From positions 763,816 through 827,815 of the forward strand of contig NZ_JACHFR010000002.1 of the NCBI RefSeq assembly GCF_014202035.1: DNA of 64,000 bases, read 5' to 3'. Positions 17,370 to 27,128 of this stretch are shown piece by piece; the first letter of the stretch is position 1, and each line of letters opens with the position of its first letter. The notes beneath the pieces are model-generated. The model saw nothing but the letters and a program-made list of their open reading frames with translations. It was not told the DNA's origin and made no database searches. Origin of the DNA: Treponema rectale (GTDB lineage: Bacteria > Spirochaetota > Spirochaetia > Treponematales > Treponemataceae). The translations under genes and the position numbers were made by a program.

Positions 17370-17468
17370 TATTTTGAGTACTCTTTTGTAAATTCTTTTT
17401 TTCAATAATATCCTTTTACAGCTTTTGCAGTTAGAATTCTGCTGATTCTTACATTAGAATATAGTCGC

Positions 17469-18380
17469 ATGAATTTTTTCATAAAAAACTGCAGAAAAAC
17501 AGGTTTCCTCATACTTACGGCAGCATCTTTTTTTATGCCGGCAGCCGTTCATGCAGAGGGAATTTCCATAGAAAAAGTTCAGAATGACCCTTATTTTACC
17601 AATGGTTCGGCTTTTTTACCTGAAGACGAGAACGGTAATCCTTCAAATCAGCAGATGACGGACCCTTCTGACCCGGATACATTTTATAATGCAGAAAACT
17701 GGCCTGGAGGACTCAGGGAATTTGATGATGAACCTTCAGAAATCCCTGAAGAGGGAAGCGTGCCTGATGACGGAACCGGTATGGGAAAGGGAGAAACCGT
17801 CTTATCTACCGATGAAGAAACCAGGGCAAACGGAACTTTTAATCCTCTTGATGCAAAGTTTAATTTTTCTGCTTCTTACAGGCTTTTTTATTCTCCCACA
17901 TTTATTGACGGCTGTGTTGCCAGTTATTTTGACGCCTGCTTCGGATTCAATTTTTTTGGAGCAGGTGTAACGGCAGAGTATTTGTTTTTAGGTTCAAAGC
18001 AGGTTAAATTCGGAATAGGGGCTTACGGAAACTGGAATTTGCTCAGGCAGAACATGCCGCATTATAAGCTTCACGGACAGCAGTTCAGTGCGGGGGCGCT
18101 TTTTGAAGTAAAAGTCATTACATACGAAAAGGATCAGCTTAATTTTCATGCAGGAGCAGGGCTTCTGTATATAAAAGACCTTCAGTTTGATTATGAAAAT
18201 GATCTTCATTCAGAAAGTACGGAGTGGTATTACCCGGAATTAAGGCTGGGCTTTGATTACGAGTATTTTATTTATGATTATGTAGGGTTCAAGGCAGGAG
18301 CAGATGTTGTATGGCCGTTTCTGCTGGAGAAATTTTATCCCATGCTTGACGTTAAACTTGGCATAATTACACGGTTTTAG
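17469..18380 (+). CDS. Secreted protein, probable outer-membrane beta-barrel
   Basis: This 303-residue protein has a signal peptide to about residue 29 (FMPAAVHAEG). An acidic, Pro/Glu/Asp-rich segment of about 100 residues is followed by repeated strand-like blocks with aromatic girdles (FGFNFFGAGVTAEYLF, LRLGFDYEYFIYDYVGFK), ending KLGIITRF with terminal Phe. This fits a small porin-like barrel. There is no Shine-Dalgarno; TAGAAT (17455-17460) lies 8 nt upstream of the ATG. The lipoprotein at 18407 follows closely. Confidence 0.75.
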   Translation: MNFFIKNCRKTGFLILTAASFFMPAAVHAEGISIEKVQNDPYFTNGSAFLPEDENGNPSNQQMTDPSDPDTFYNAENWPGGLREFDDEPSEIPEEGSVPDDGTGMGKGETVLSTDEETRANGTFNPLDAKFNFSASYRLFYSPTFIDGCVASYFDACFGFNFFGAGVTAEYLFLGSKQVKFGIGAYGNWNLLRQNMPHYKLHGQQFSAGALFEVKVITYEKDQLNFHAGAGLLYIKDLQFDYENDLHSESTEWYYPELRLGFDYEYFIYDYVGFKAGADVVWPFLLEKFYPMLDVKLGIITRF

Positions 18381-18406
18381 CTGACAGAGGTTTTTAAGTA
18401 AATAAA

Positions 18407-20635
18407 ATGAAAAAAATAAGGCAGTTTTTACAGTTCAGCATTCTCTTTTTACTGTTCGCCGGTAGTTTTTCATGCAGGGTTTTTCATCAGCAGGATAAGA
18501 TAACGGATTTTCTTGAAGACGGGGCAAACCGCATAAAGATAGTTAAGACTGCATACAATGTTGATGTTCAGATTGATAAGGACGGATACGTGTGCATTCC
18601 TTCAAACAGTGACGTGGAAATATATTTTCTGATTCAGAATCCTAAGGGGCTTTCGCTGGACTATAAGCTTGCAAGTCTCCTTGATGATAAGATAATAATC
18701 ATGCAGAAGGATTACATGAATTATCTTTCTGATGAAGAGAAAGAGATTCTTAATTTTAAAGAAAAAGACTGTTTGTATCCTGATACTAAAGTTGAATACA
18801 GTCTGGGACAGCAGCTTCTGTACAGGCTCGAAAAAGGGCTCCGCTATGACGGAACGGTTGTAGATGTTTTAGGACCGGGATGTACCCTGGATCCAAAACT
18901 TGGACTTAATGCAGCTTCTTATTCATATAAGCCTGTTGCAGGGGAATTCTTTACGGATGAAGAATATGCTGAATACCGGGCAGCCTGGCTTACTGCAAAC
19001 GGCTGTACGGAAGCAGACGTTACTTCGGATTCTGACGGGCAGGAAATTGTTGTAGATTCTCAGGGAAATGAATTAAAAGTTCCCCAGACTTTTACAATGA
19101 ATGTGGAAGCTTATACTTCAAACATTCGCATAAATACTCCGCCTCCTTATGTTCAGGGGGCCTGCATAATGCTTGATGAATCAACAAAAACTGCTTCTTC
19201 TACAGGAAATTACGTAATCTGCTTTAACCTTCCTGATACGGTTTTTTATGCAGACGGAATTCACCGGGATGTAAAAAAACTTTACGTTACGGGGCTTAAG
19301 GCTTCAAATGCCCGGGAACTGGAAGAGGGAATTGAGCTTAATATTGATTTTGATGCAGGTACCTATACAAATGACGCACTTTCTCTTGAAACAGGAAGTA
19401 CTGCCAATCTGAAAAAACTGTATGAAAACAATCCTTACTATAATGATGGTATGCCTGCCGTAGAATTTAACCCGGGAGAACATCCGGTTTATATCTGGGA
19501 TGACGGACACAGTTTTTCTAAGGAGCCGGATTATACGTATACAGTAACCCTTGAAGATGAAGCCGGGCTCCGTTCTACGGTAGTACTTAACAGCCGGTAC
19601 CTTCAGCTGGATAAACCGACTGCAAGAAACGGGGACAGAACTTATGAGGAAGGAGTGATTTATCTTTCATTCCCGGTAGATGAGGAAGGAAATCCTGCAA
19701 TTAAGTATTTTGTCCTTAATCTTGTTGCGCCTGATAAAACTGTGGGAACCGCGGTAAAAAACATTACGGACGTTAACGTTCATTATGAAATTTACAGCCT
19801 GAATATTCTCCGTGACCAGCACAATACCGGCCTTATTTACACAAACATCGCCAATTATCAGGAAGGAAGTGCCCTGGATGCAAAAGCCCTCCGCCTTACC
19901 AACGGTACGCTTTATGACATTCGCGCCTATGCCTACAAAGACGGATATCTTGGCTCAGAACTGGCTCACTGGTACGTAACCAGCGGAAACTACAGGTATG
20001 TGGATGTGGAGGTAGAAAGCGGAATCGGCAATTATGGTGTTGAATTCGGCCTTGACCGTTACAACCTTACAAAAGATGCAGATGATAATTATTTGTGGAC
20101 ATCAGAATCCATAGACGAAAACGGTGCTTCAGTTACTGTGCCTGGTGAATATAATTTCATGGTTATGGTAGAAAAGGATGCGGATGGTAAAAAGACTTAC
20201 CATTGTGACGATTTAACCGCAAATATGACAGTAAAAATCTATAATCTTCCGGAATATCTGGCAACGGGAGAAAAGAATTATTATTCAGATGAAGAAACTG
20301 CAGAAATCGTAAAAAGCATGAAGCTGGTGCTTCGGGAAAACTCCGGAATTGAAATGATGTCATACATAGATAATGATGAACTTCTGTCTGCCTGCAGTAA
20401 GCTTGTTACTGAAGATTTTTCAGACGATTCTTCTTATCTGGCTGCAAATTCGGAAGCATTGACAGAACGGCAGTGTACTATTCCGATAAAACTGCCTTCT
20501 GTTGTTGCTAAAAATGATGAACAGGGAGATATATATTATCGTCTTCAGCTTTATGCAGAAATTGGTACGGAAAAACTGCCGTATAGTGAAGAGTTCCAGG
20601 TGCCGATAAGATTTGTATATACTGATGGCAATTAA
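18407..20635 (+). CDS. Large lipoprotein of unknown function
   Basis: This 742-residue protein has a lipoprotein signal (LLFAGSFSC, Cys about 23). The body is beta-rich with Ig- or fibronectin-like stretches (YTYTVTLEDEAGLRSTVVLNSRYLQL). It is acidic and has no membrane helices. It probably faces the periplasm or surface. It begins a run of four lipoproteins (18407-26500), with spacings of 11 and 22 bp to the next two starts, so those are likely in one operon. No catalytic motif is visible. Confidence 0.75.
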   Translation: MKKIRQFLQFSILFLLFAGSFSCRVFHQQDKITDFLEDGANRIKIVKTAYNVDVQIDKDGYVCIPSNSDVEIYFLIQNPKGLSLDYKLASLLDDKIIIMQKDYMNYLSDEEKEILNFKEKDCLYPDTKVEYSLGQQLLYRLEKGLRYDGTVVDVLGPGCTLDPKLGLNAASYSYKPVAGEFFTDEEYAEYRAAWLTANGCTEADVTSDSDGQEIVVDSQGNELKVPQTFTMNVEAYTSNIRINTPPPYVQGACIMLDESTKTASSTGNYVICFNLPDTVFYADGIHRDVKKLYVTGLKASNARELEEGIELNIDFDAGTYTNDALSLETGSTANLKKLYENNPYYNDGMPAVEFNPGEHPVYIWDDGHSFSKEPDYTYTVTLEDEAGLRSTVVLNSRYLQLDKPTARNGDRTYEEGVIYLSFPVDEEGNPAIKYFVLNLVAPDKTVGTAVKNITDVNVHYEIYSLNILRDQHNTGLIYTNIANYQEGSALDAKALRLTNGTLYDIRAYAYKDGYLGSELAHWYVTSGNYRYVDVEVESGIGNYGVEFGLDRYNLTKDADDNYLWTSESIDENGASVTVPGEYNFMVMVEKDADGKKTYHCDDLTANMTVKIYNLPEYLATGEKNYYSDEETAEIVKSMKLVLRENSGIEMMSYIDNDELLSACSKLVTEDFSDDSSYLAANSEALTERQCTIPIKLPSVVAKNDEQGDIYYRLQLYAEIGTEKLPYSEEFQVPIRFVYTDGN

Positions 20636-20646
20636 GGGGGCTGTAT

Positions 20647-21510
20647 ATGAAACGATACTTTTTGAGATTCTTTAGTCTGCTCATACTTTTGCTGGTACCT
20701 GTATTTGTTTCCTGCAAAGAAGAAGATGACGATGTATCTTATAAAGTAGGAGATATCGTTCTTCTGGATGGAACCTGCATCAGTTATTCTGACAGAAATT
20801 CCATTACGGAGGATCAGAAAGCAGCTGCTGTCGGAGTCGTTTATTATGTATATGATTCTGGAAAAAAAGATGATATTACAGCTTATATCAGACAGTCCAA
20901 AAATTCAGATGTAAGGAAGATAAAGGCTCTCGCAATTACATTGAAACATCAGCGCCTTACTTCCTGGGCCAGAATGTCTACAACGGGATATAAAACAGAT
21001 TTTACAGAAATAAAAGCTTCAGAATTAAAAATAGGAACCGAAGCCTGGTCTGTTATTTATAATGCCCTGAATGGAAAGGTTTTGAGTAAAGATGATTATC
21101 TGTATGAATTTGACGGAACTCCTGATGCAGAGCCTCTTTATGATGAAGAAGACGGCTGGTATATAACTGAACAGGGAAACGGAATCTTTGAACAGTCTAA
21201 TTACCCGCTTTTTTATTATGCAAATTCCTATGCTGAAGAAAATTCCCTCTCAGATATAAGTTTTGCAGGCGGTTTTCATATACCTTCTCTTGCTGAATTT
21301 GAAAAAATTGCAGATAACATAAAAACTGTTCAGGGCAGTCTTGATGCGGTTGTATCTGACATGTCCCTGGCTTCTTTAGGTCGCTTCTGGACTTCAAATC
21401 AGGCTGATGATGCTTCGTCGGCTGATGTATATAATTTTTCTACAGGCTCTTCATCTTCAGCATCTAAATCAACTGAAACACAGGCAGTAACGGTATTTGC
21501 CCTGTATTGA
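20647..21510 (+). CDS. Lipoprotein with a C-type-lectin/DUF1566-like C-terminus
   Basis: This 287-residue protein has lipobox VFVSC (Cys about 23). The first domain reads YKVGDIVLLDGTCISYSD and then AAVGVVYYVYD, a pattern used by many treponemal lipoproteins. The C-terminal part has GGFHIPSLAEFEKIADNI and then RFWTSNQ, resembling the Lcl/FGE group of binding domains. No template-type repeats are found here. Binding or surface display is inferred. It lies 11 bp after the preceding gene. Confidence 0.7.
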   Translation: MKRYFLRFFSLLILLLVPVFVSCKEEDDDVSYKVGDIVLLDGTCISYSDRNSITEDQKAAAVGVVYYVYDSGKKDDITAYIRQSKNSDVRKIKALAITLKHQRLTSWARMSTTGYKTDFTEIKASELKIGTEAWSVIYNALNGKVLSKDDYLYEFDGTPDAEPLYDEEDGWYITEQGNGIFEQSNYPLFYYANSYAEENSLSDISFAGGFHIPSLAEFEKIADNIKTVQGSLDAVVSDMSLASLGRFWTSNQADDASSADVYNFSTGSSSSASKSTETQAVTVFALY

Positions 21511-21532
21511 TCTGTTGTTTTAAGGAAAGTTT

Positions 21533-23266
21533 ATGGTGAGAAGTCTTAGAAATATTGCTTCCGGAGCGTTATTGACAGTTCTCTTTTTTTCCTGTTCAGA
21601 GGTTGCCGACCACAAAATTTCTTCAACGGCCGTGGAAGAGGGGGTTGTTTTTGAGAAAGACGGAGAAAAGTGGGTCACCCTGAATGTTAATTCCATCAGT
21701 TCCATGCTTCAGGATGCAAGAACTGTCCTGCCGGATTGTCCTGATCTGTATTTTTCTTTAACAGCATCAACAGTTATGAATTCTTCCGGTGATGCGGATG
21801 TTTCTTTTTCGGCAGCTGCAGCGTCAGATGAATTTGTACCGGATGTTTATTATGCTTCTCAAAAAAATAAAATGAGCGGGCTGAATGTTACACTAAAAAT
21901 TGGACGTGCTTATTATTTTACCGTTTATGGAACGGAAGAATCTGCTGCTCAGTTAAGTACTGATTCTACTTTTTTTGGTGCAGATTATACTGGAAAAACC
22001 TCTTCTTCTGATTTTGGGGCGCTTTCTAGAGTTCAGAGAGATTTTTTTGATACGCTTCAGAGCGGTATTTATACAAATTCATATACCTATGATTCTGAGC
22101 TGGTTTATTACGGAGTTCGTGAAAAACTCGGGGAACTGCTTTTAAATTCTGCTGTAGTAAAGGGAACTTCACAGTTTTACTTTGAAGAAAATGCTGAGGG
22201 GGGAATATCTGTTTATGCCGGTTCGGATAATTCTGGAACTTTGTCCCGGGTGGTAAGCGTTGATGTTGATTCTACCGGAACTGAGGGAACAGGTTATGCT
22301 TTTATTCCTGTAGATCTGGCTGCAACTTATTCAACTGATTCTTCTGATGTGACGGGAGCTTATTCCGTTACTCAGCTGGGACTGTCCGTTGCTAAAATAC
22401 GTTTGCAGTGGACCAGCCGTAATAATGCCGAGAATGACGGATACATGGATATTCCGGTTTCATATGCCGGAAATACCTACATTAATTCACGGTATAATAC
22501 TAAGTTTGCGTTAAAACCGTACATTAATGTCGGAAACTATGACGTAGACCTGATTTTATATTCAAAAGACACCGGCGGTAACTATTCAGATGTTTTTATG
22601 ATTCATGATACCATGGAAATTCTTAAGAATCAGGAATCTGTACTTCTGGGTTCCGGTTCTCATTATTCTTCCGGAATTGAATTTACCATGACTTATGCAG
22701 GGGATCCTTCTTCTACAGGAGAGAATGCTTCTTCAACTTATAACTATACAGGTGAATATGTGTATTCCGGCTATACGGGAAAAGCTGAAAAGGGCTATAA
22801 AATTTCAGCTTCAAATATAAAGAATTACTTTAGAACGGTTTTTTATGTAAGCGGAAGCGGCGGAAACCTTATTTCCTGTACAGACGGAAGTGAAACGGGA
22901 TCCATCCTGTATCCTTTTAAGTCTGTTGCAGATGCAGTTGATGCTATTTTTAACGGAACAAAAGGTGTTGCAAACGGTTACGGGGCTTCTACTACGGAGT
23001 GGAACATTATTATTGACGGAATTCCTGAAGTTCAGCAGGATGTCAGCATTGTATATGATTCTTCTGTTGCAGGCGGACGGGATTTTAATGTGGTCATACG
23101 CAATTACAACGGAAGCAGTACTGTAAATATTGTTAAGTATTTTACGGTAGAAAATTCAAGTTCAAATGATATGAATTTTACGTTTACTAATATTACCTGG
23201 TCAAATCCAGATTTTAAGGTTTTTGAAAATACTGGAACCGGAAATATTAATGTTGTAGTGAATTAA
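21533..23266 (+). CDS. Large lipoprotein, paralogue A
   Basis: This 577-residue protein has lipobox LFFSC. It shares an ordered series of motifs with the next gene: FEKDGEKWVTLNVNSISS, ARTVLPDCPDLYFSLTAST, LKNQESVLLGSGSHY, GYKISASNIKNYFRTVFYVSG, GSILYPFKSVADAVDAI and NGYGASTTEWNIIIDG. The C-terminal region resembles the start of a right-handed beta-helix (pectate-lyase-like) repeat. AAGGA precedes the ATG. Function is unknown; surface or periplasmic location is inferred. Confidence 0.78.
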   Translation: MVRSLRNIASGALLTVLFFSCSEVADHKISSTAVEEGVVFEKDGEKWVTLNVNSISSMLQDARTVLPDCPDLYFSLTASTVMNSSGDADVSFSAAAASDEFVPDVYYASQKNKMSGLNVTLKIGRAYYFTVYGTEESAAQLSTDSTFFGADYTGKTSSSDFGALSRVQRDFFDTLQSGIYTNSYTYDSELVYYGVREKLGELLLNSAVVKGTSQFYFEENAEGGISVYAGSDNSGTLSRVVSVDVDSTGTEGTGYAFIPVDLAATYSTDSSDVTGAYSVTQLGLSVAKIRLQWTSRNNAENDGYMDIPVSYAGNTYINSRYNTKFALKPYINVGNYDVDLILYSKDTGGNYSDVFMIHDTMEILKNQESVLLGSGSHYSSGIEFTMTYAGDPSSTGENASSTYNYTGEYVYSGYTGKAEKGYKISASNIKNYFRTVFYVSGSGGNLISCTDGSETGSILYPFKSVADAVDAIFNGTKGVANGYGASTTEWNIIIDGIPEVQQDVSIVYDSSVAGGRDFNVVIRNYNGSSTVNIVKYFTVENSSSNDMNFTFTNITWSNPDFKVFENTGTGNINVVVN

Positions 23267-23377
23267 ATATCAGGAGGTAAAACGGTTTTCCATAAACACT
23301 TATAAATGATTTTTTTTGCACTTCTATATAAAAAAGTTTGTTGAATGTTAAATTTGTTGGAATTCTTTCCTGGAAAA

Positions 23378-23405
23378 TTGAATTCCGGCATTTATGCTTT
23401 ATAAT
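23378..23405 (+). promoter_or_regulatory. Promoter for the 1009-residue lipoprotein
   Basis: TTGAAT (23378-23383), a 16-bp spacer and a perfect TATAAT (23400-23405). The coding start is about 60 nt downstream with AAAGGAGAA. Confidence 0.7.
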
Positions 23406-23470
23406 TTCTCTTGTGTTTTCGACGGGAAGGGAAATTTATGTCCAATTTCTTTTGGAAAGGAGAACGAACT

Positions 23471-26400
23471 ATGAAGAAACGGATTTCTTTATTTACAGGC
23501 GTTCTTGCAGTGCTTACGGTGCTCGCATTTAGTGCCTGCTCTTTTGGTGTAAAAGAGTCTAAATCATCTTCAACCGACGGTATTGAAATCGGTGAAATTT
23601 TTGAAAAAAATGGTGAGAAGTTTGTAACAATCACTATGAACTCTTCTAACAGCATTATACAGAATGCCCGTACCATTTTACCGGACAGTCCGGAACTTTA
23701 CTTTTCTGTAACGGCATCTACTGCTGAGTATGCTGCTGCGACAGAAACAACTCTGGCTGGTACACTTTCAAATGCTGTTGCGACGGGCGCTAATTTAAGT
23801 ACGACAAATGTTCTGATAGAAAATGAGGCTGACTGTTCTTATGCAACAAGTACGGCTGCTTCTACAGGTTATGTTGCAGACCCGTATTATGGAAATACAG
23901 TAAATAAAATGGACGGCATTACCCTTACCCTTAAGGTTGGTTATGCTTACAACTTTACGGTATATGCAACTGCTGTTCCTGCAGGTGCCGGTGCAAAGGA
24001 TGTTAACGGTGCATTGATTACTCCAGAACCGGAAAGTATGTCAAATCTTCTGTTCAGTACTGATGTAACCGGTAATACGACTTACTCTGATTATTCTTCT
24101 CCTGCAATTTCTGGTGTAGGTAAGACAAAGGCTGATACGATTAATGGAAGTTCTACAAAAAATGATGAAATTCATTATGCTGTACGCCAGATTCTTGTAG
24201 AACATCTTGCAATGAATGCAATCGTAAAGGGTCATGCTTACTATTACATCGGACAGGATGGAAACGGTAACGCAACAATCTATAAAGGAACTGATCTTTC
24301 TGTAAATGATACGGATCCTGCAGGTCTTTCTGATACCGTTACTATTGCCGCAAGTTCAGACGGTATTACAGGTACTGGTACTGCATATATCCCTGTTTAT
24401 CTTGAAGCAACGGATGCTCTGACGGAAGGTCTTGCAGTAAGAAAGATTAAGTTTGCATGGACAAACAGGGGTGGTGATACCAGTAAGGACGGCTTTTGTG
24501 AATTTGAAGTAAAAGGCGATACTACTCTTAAAAATAATGTAACCGGCTGGTTTGCCCTGAACCCGACAATTCAGGTTGGTGAATATGATACAGACCTCAT
24601 TCTCTTTGGTAATCCAAATAGTGACAATACCTTTGAAGATATTTTTACTATTCACGATACATTGATTGTATGGAAAAACCAGGAATCTGTCCTGCTTGGT
24701 AAAGGCTCATATTACACAGCTTATGATCATGCTACAAACAAACCGACGGGGCTCAGTTTTAAAGGTACATCATTCGATGCTCCTCCAACTGATACTAAAG
24801 CAGCAATCGGATATAAGATTACGGCAGAAAATATTAAGCGTTATTTCCGCACGGTATTCTATGTAACCGGTGGTCAGAAACTTCTTACTGCTGATGCAAA
24901 TGCTGCTGACCGTACAGGTTCTATTCTTCATCCGTTTGCCAGCGTTCAGGAAGCTCTTGATGCTATTACTGGAACGACAGGTAAGTATGGTCTTAAGAAT
25001 GGATATGGTTCTTCTACTACAGACTGGAACATTATTGTTGATGAAGTTGAAACAACTCCTACAGCCGTTGCTTATGAATATACAGCTGCTGATGCTGATT
25101 CAAGAGACTTTAATCTTACTATCCGTAGGTATAATGGTGCTTCAACAGATGTTTCTACACTTACTAAAGGATTCACTTTAACTAATACTTCAGGTCAGAC
25201 GGTTAATCTTACGATGACAAACATTTTGTATAACGGCGGCGGTACGGCTGCTGATTATGCAGTTACAAATACGACAGGAAGTGTTGTTGCAGATCTTCAT
25301 ACTGTAGGATGGACAGAAGCTGATTCCAGCAGTGTTACATTCCTTGATGCCAGTGCAGATGCCGGAACTCTTAAGGTTTACGGCGATAAGCTTACCTGGT
25401 CTGCAGCTGCTGATACCGGCGTATTTACTCTTTCTGGTGATTTGTACCTTATTGATTCTCATGTAGGTACATCTGCTGCTTCCCGCGGACTTACAACTGA
25501 TCCTGCTGCATCTGCCGGTAAAGTTGTTCTTTATGCAGAATATACAGGTTATACAGATGGTCTTATTTATGCTGATCCTGATGCGCTTATGGATACAGGT
25601 AAGTATGTTATAACAGTTATGAATATTTCTAACTTTAACAATGCAGATCCTGGAGATGGTGACGGTGGAGTATATAATAAGCCTGTTGTAAGCTGGGATT
25701 ACAAAAATAAAGCAGATGATTATGGAGCAATAACTGCTACATCTTATGTTCCGGTTGACTTTACAAAGTCTTTTGTCCTTTCGGATGCCTTTGTTGACGG
25801 TGATAATGCTCAGTATGACTCTGACGGTGATAGTGTTGCTGATGCAAACCTCTGGAAGCGTAAGCTTGTTGCATATCGTGGTGATTCTGACGGTAAGATT
25901 TATGTTATGGCAGAAAATCAGAACATAAATATCGGTTTTGAAGAAAATGCGCTTCATGTAGAGCAGGTTCTTCCAAATGCTGATGTTGAACTTAAAGCAT
26001 CAGAAATCAGTGCTGCTACACCTACGAATAATACATTTACTATAAAGCTTAAGGTAACCAGTACATCTCCTGCACTTTCACCTGCAAATGGTGCTGCTGT
26101 TCTTGAAAAACTTAAGTCTTCAGTTCTGTTTGCGGATGATACTACTGCAAATGCCAACGGAACTCTTAAGATTATATTTGGTTCAAATCAGGCATCATCA
26201 CCAACAGGATCAGTAATTACAGATGGATATGATACGGATACAACACGTTCTCAGTTCAAGACATTTGTAACTGCTGCAGATACAGTTGCTTCTGCTACGG
26301 ATGAAAATGCAGCTGCCTTTACAAATGATACTTCAACAGCTTATTACGATATTGTAATTACGGTTCAGCCTGTAGTTGGAACTGACCTCGGTGCTAATGA

Positions 26401-26500
26401 TTATCAGACATATTACGTACAGTGGTATGCTTCACTTTCAACTAATGCTAATGCAGTATTTACAAACATAACTGCAATCAACATTGAAAATGATCTTTAA
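23471..26500 (+). CDS. Large lipoprotein, paralogue B
   Basis: This 1009-residue protein starts at MKKRISLF, after AAAGGAGAACG, rather than at the longer frame to 23411. Lipobox is LAFSAC (Cys about 24). Residues about 35-560 parallel the preceding gene (FEKNGEKFVTITMNSSNS, WKNQESVLLGKGSYY, GYKITAENIKRYFRTVFYV, GSILHPFASVQEALDAI). The extra C-terminal 400 residues are Asp/Ala/Thr rich and beta-repeat-like. The codon choice is more uniform than in its paralogue, and it has its own strong promoter and terminator, so high expression is likely. Confidence 0.8.
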   Translation: MKKRISLFTGVLAVLTVLAFSACSFGVKESKSSSTDGIEIGEIFEKNGEKFVTITMNSSNSIIQNARTILPDSPELYFSVTASTAEYAAATETTLAGTLSNAVATGANLSTTNVLIENEADCSYATSTAASTGYVADPYYGNTVNKMDGITLTLKVGYAYNFTVYATAVPAGAGAKDVNGALITPEPESMSNLLFSTDVTGNTTYSDYSSPAISGVGKTKADTINGSSTKNDEIHYAVRQILVEHLAMNAIVKGHAYYYIGQDGNGNATIYKGTDLSVNDTDPAGLSDTVTIAASSDGITGTGTAYIPVYLEATDALTEGLAVRKIKFAWTNRGGDTSKDGFCEFEVKGDTTLKNNVTGWFALNPTIQVGEYDTDLILFGNPNSDNTFEDIFTIHDTLIVWKNQESVLLGKGSYYTAYDHATNKPTGLSFKGTSFDAPPTDTKAAIGYKITAENIKRYFRTVFYVTGGQKLLTADANAADRTGSILHPFASVQEALDAITGTTGKYGLKNGYGSSTTDWNIIVDEVETTPTAVAYEYTAADADSRDFNLTIRRYNGASTDVSTLTKGFTLTNTSGQTVNLTMTNILYNGGGTAADYAVTNTTGSVVADLHTVGWTEADSSSVTFLDASADAGTLKVYGDKLTWSAAADTGVFTLSGDLYLIDSHVGTSAASRGLTTDPAASAGKVVLYAEYTGYTDGLIYADPDALMDTGKYVITVMNISNFNNADPGDGDGGVYNKPVVSWDYKNKADDYGAITATSYVPVDFTKSFVLSDAFVDGDNAQYDSDGDSVADANLWKRKLVAYRGDSDGKIYVMAENQNINIGFEENALHVEQVLPNADVELKASEISAATPTNNTFTIKLKVTSTSPALSPANGAAVLEKLKSSVLFADDTTANANGTLKIIFGSNQASSPTGSVITDGYDTDTTRSQFKTFVTAADTVASATDENAAAFTNDTSTAYYDIVITVQPVVGTDLGANDYQTYYVQWYASLSTNANAVFTNITAINIENDL

Positions 26501-26519
26501 CAGTTGATGTGAATAACTT

Positions 26520-26563
26520 CCCCGGAATTGATATCTGTTATGTCAGTTCCGGGGATTTTTTTT
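26520..26563 (+). terminator. Strong terminator after the lipoprotein cluster
   Basis: CCCCGGAA (26520-26527) pairs with TTCCGGGG (26547-26554), followed by A and a T-run. Confidence 0.9.
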
Positions 26564-26602
26564 GTATATTATCTGAAGTATAATATTTTATGGAGGATAA
26601 AT

Positions 26603-27004
26603 ATGTCGGAAATTGAAAGAATTGCAAAATTTCTTGAAGACGCCGGAACTTATTTTCTTGCTACAGTAGAAGGTAATCAGCCCAGGGTAAGACCTTTTGG
26701 AACTGTACTGGTAAATGATGGAAAACTGTATATTCAGACAGGAAAGGCAAAGAATGTTGCAAAGCAGATAGCTGAAAATGCAAATGTAGAAATCTGTGCA
26801 TGTAAGGGAGGGGAGTGGCTGCGTATCTGCGGTGAGCTTTGTGAAGATAACCGTCGTGATATAAAAGTAGCAATGCTTGAAAAAATGCCTGATCTTAAGG
26901 CGATGTATAGCCCTGATGATGAAAGTATGCTGATGCTTTACTTTAAAAACGGAAAGGCTACATTCAGCTCCTTTTCAAATGCTCCGGAAACATTAAGCTT
27001 TTAA
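26603..27004 (+). CDS. Pyridoxamine 5'-phosphate oxidase family protein
   Basis: This 133-residue protein starts at MSEIERIAKF with TGGAGGA upstream. The split-barrel FMN-binding signature is seen in YFLATVEGNQPRVRPFGTV, KLYIQTGKAKNVAKQI and the paired strand EICACKGGEWLRICGEL. Members bind FMN or F420 and reduce small molecules or act as general stress proteins. The exact substrate is unknown. It stands alone. Confidence 0.88.
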   Translation: MSEIERIAKFLEDAGTYFLATVEGNQPRVRPFGTVLVNDGKLYIQTGKAKNVAKQIAENANVEICACKGGEWLRICGELCEDNRRDIKVAMLEKMPDLKAMYSPDDESMLMLYFKNGKATFSSFSNAPETLSF

Positions 27005-27014
27005 AAAAAAATAA

Positions 27015-27044
27015 GGGGATGATCAATAAGTATGAGTCATCCCC
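27015..27044. repeat. Small palindromic interspersed element, minimal copy C
   Basis: GGGGATGA and TCATCCCC arms enclose CAATAAGTATGAG-type sequence. It contains the outermost bases of both ends of the larger elements with the middle missing. It may serve as a terminator, since TTTCGTTTTTATT follows. Confidence 0.65.
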
Positions 27045-27088
27045 TTTCGTTTTTATTGAGGGGGTAGTACAAACCCTCAAAACGGCGA

Positions 27089-27121
27089 AGTCAAGGCTTT
27101 AAGCGTTAGCGTGCCTTGACT
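27089..27121 (-). terminator. Hairpin at the end of the acyl-CoA ligase gene
   Basis: AGTCAAGGC (27089-27097) pairs with GCCTTGACT (27113-27121). A second imperfect pairing (CGTTTT...GAGGG with CCCTCAAAACG) lies just beyond it, 27048-27084. It probably ends the minus-strand gene. Confidence 0.5.
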
Positions 27122-27128
27122 CGACGTA

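Noticed and set aside
25190-25957. 255-codon minus-strand frame under the large lipoprotein
   Set aside because: It is Cys/Ile/Arg-rich shadow coding opposite a clearly real gene with its own signals.
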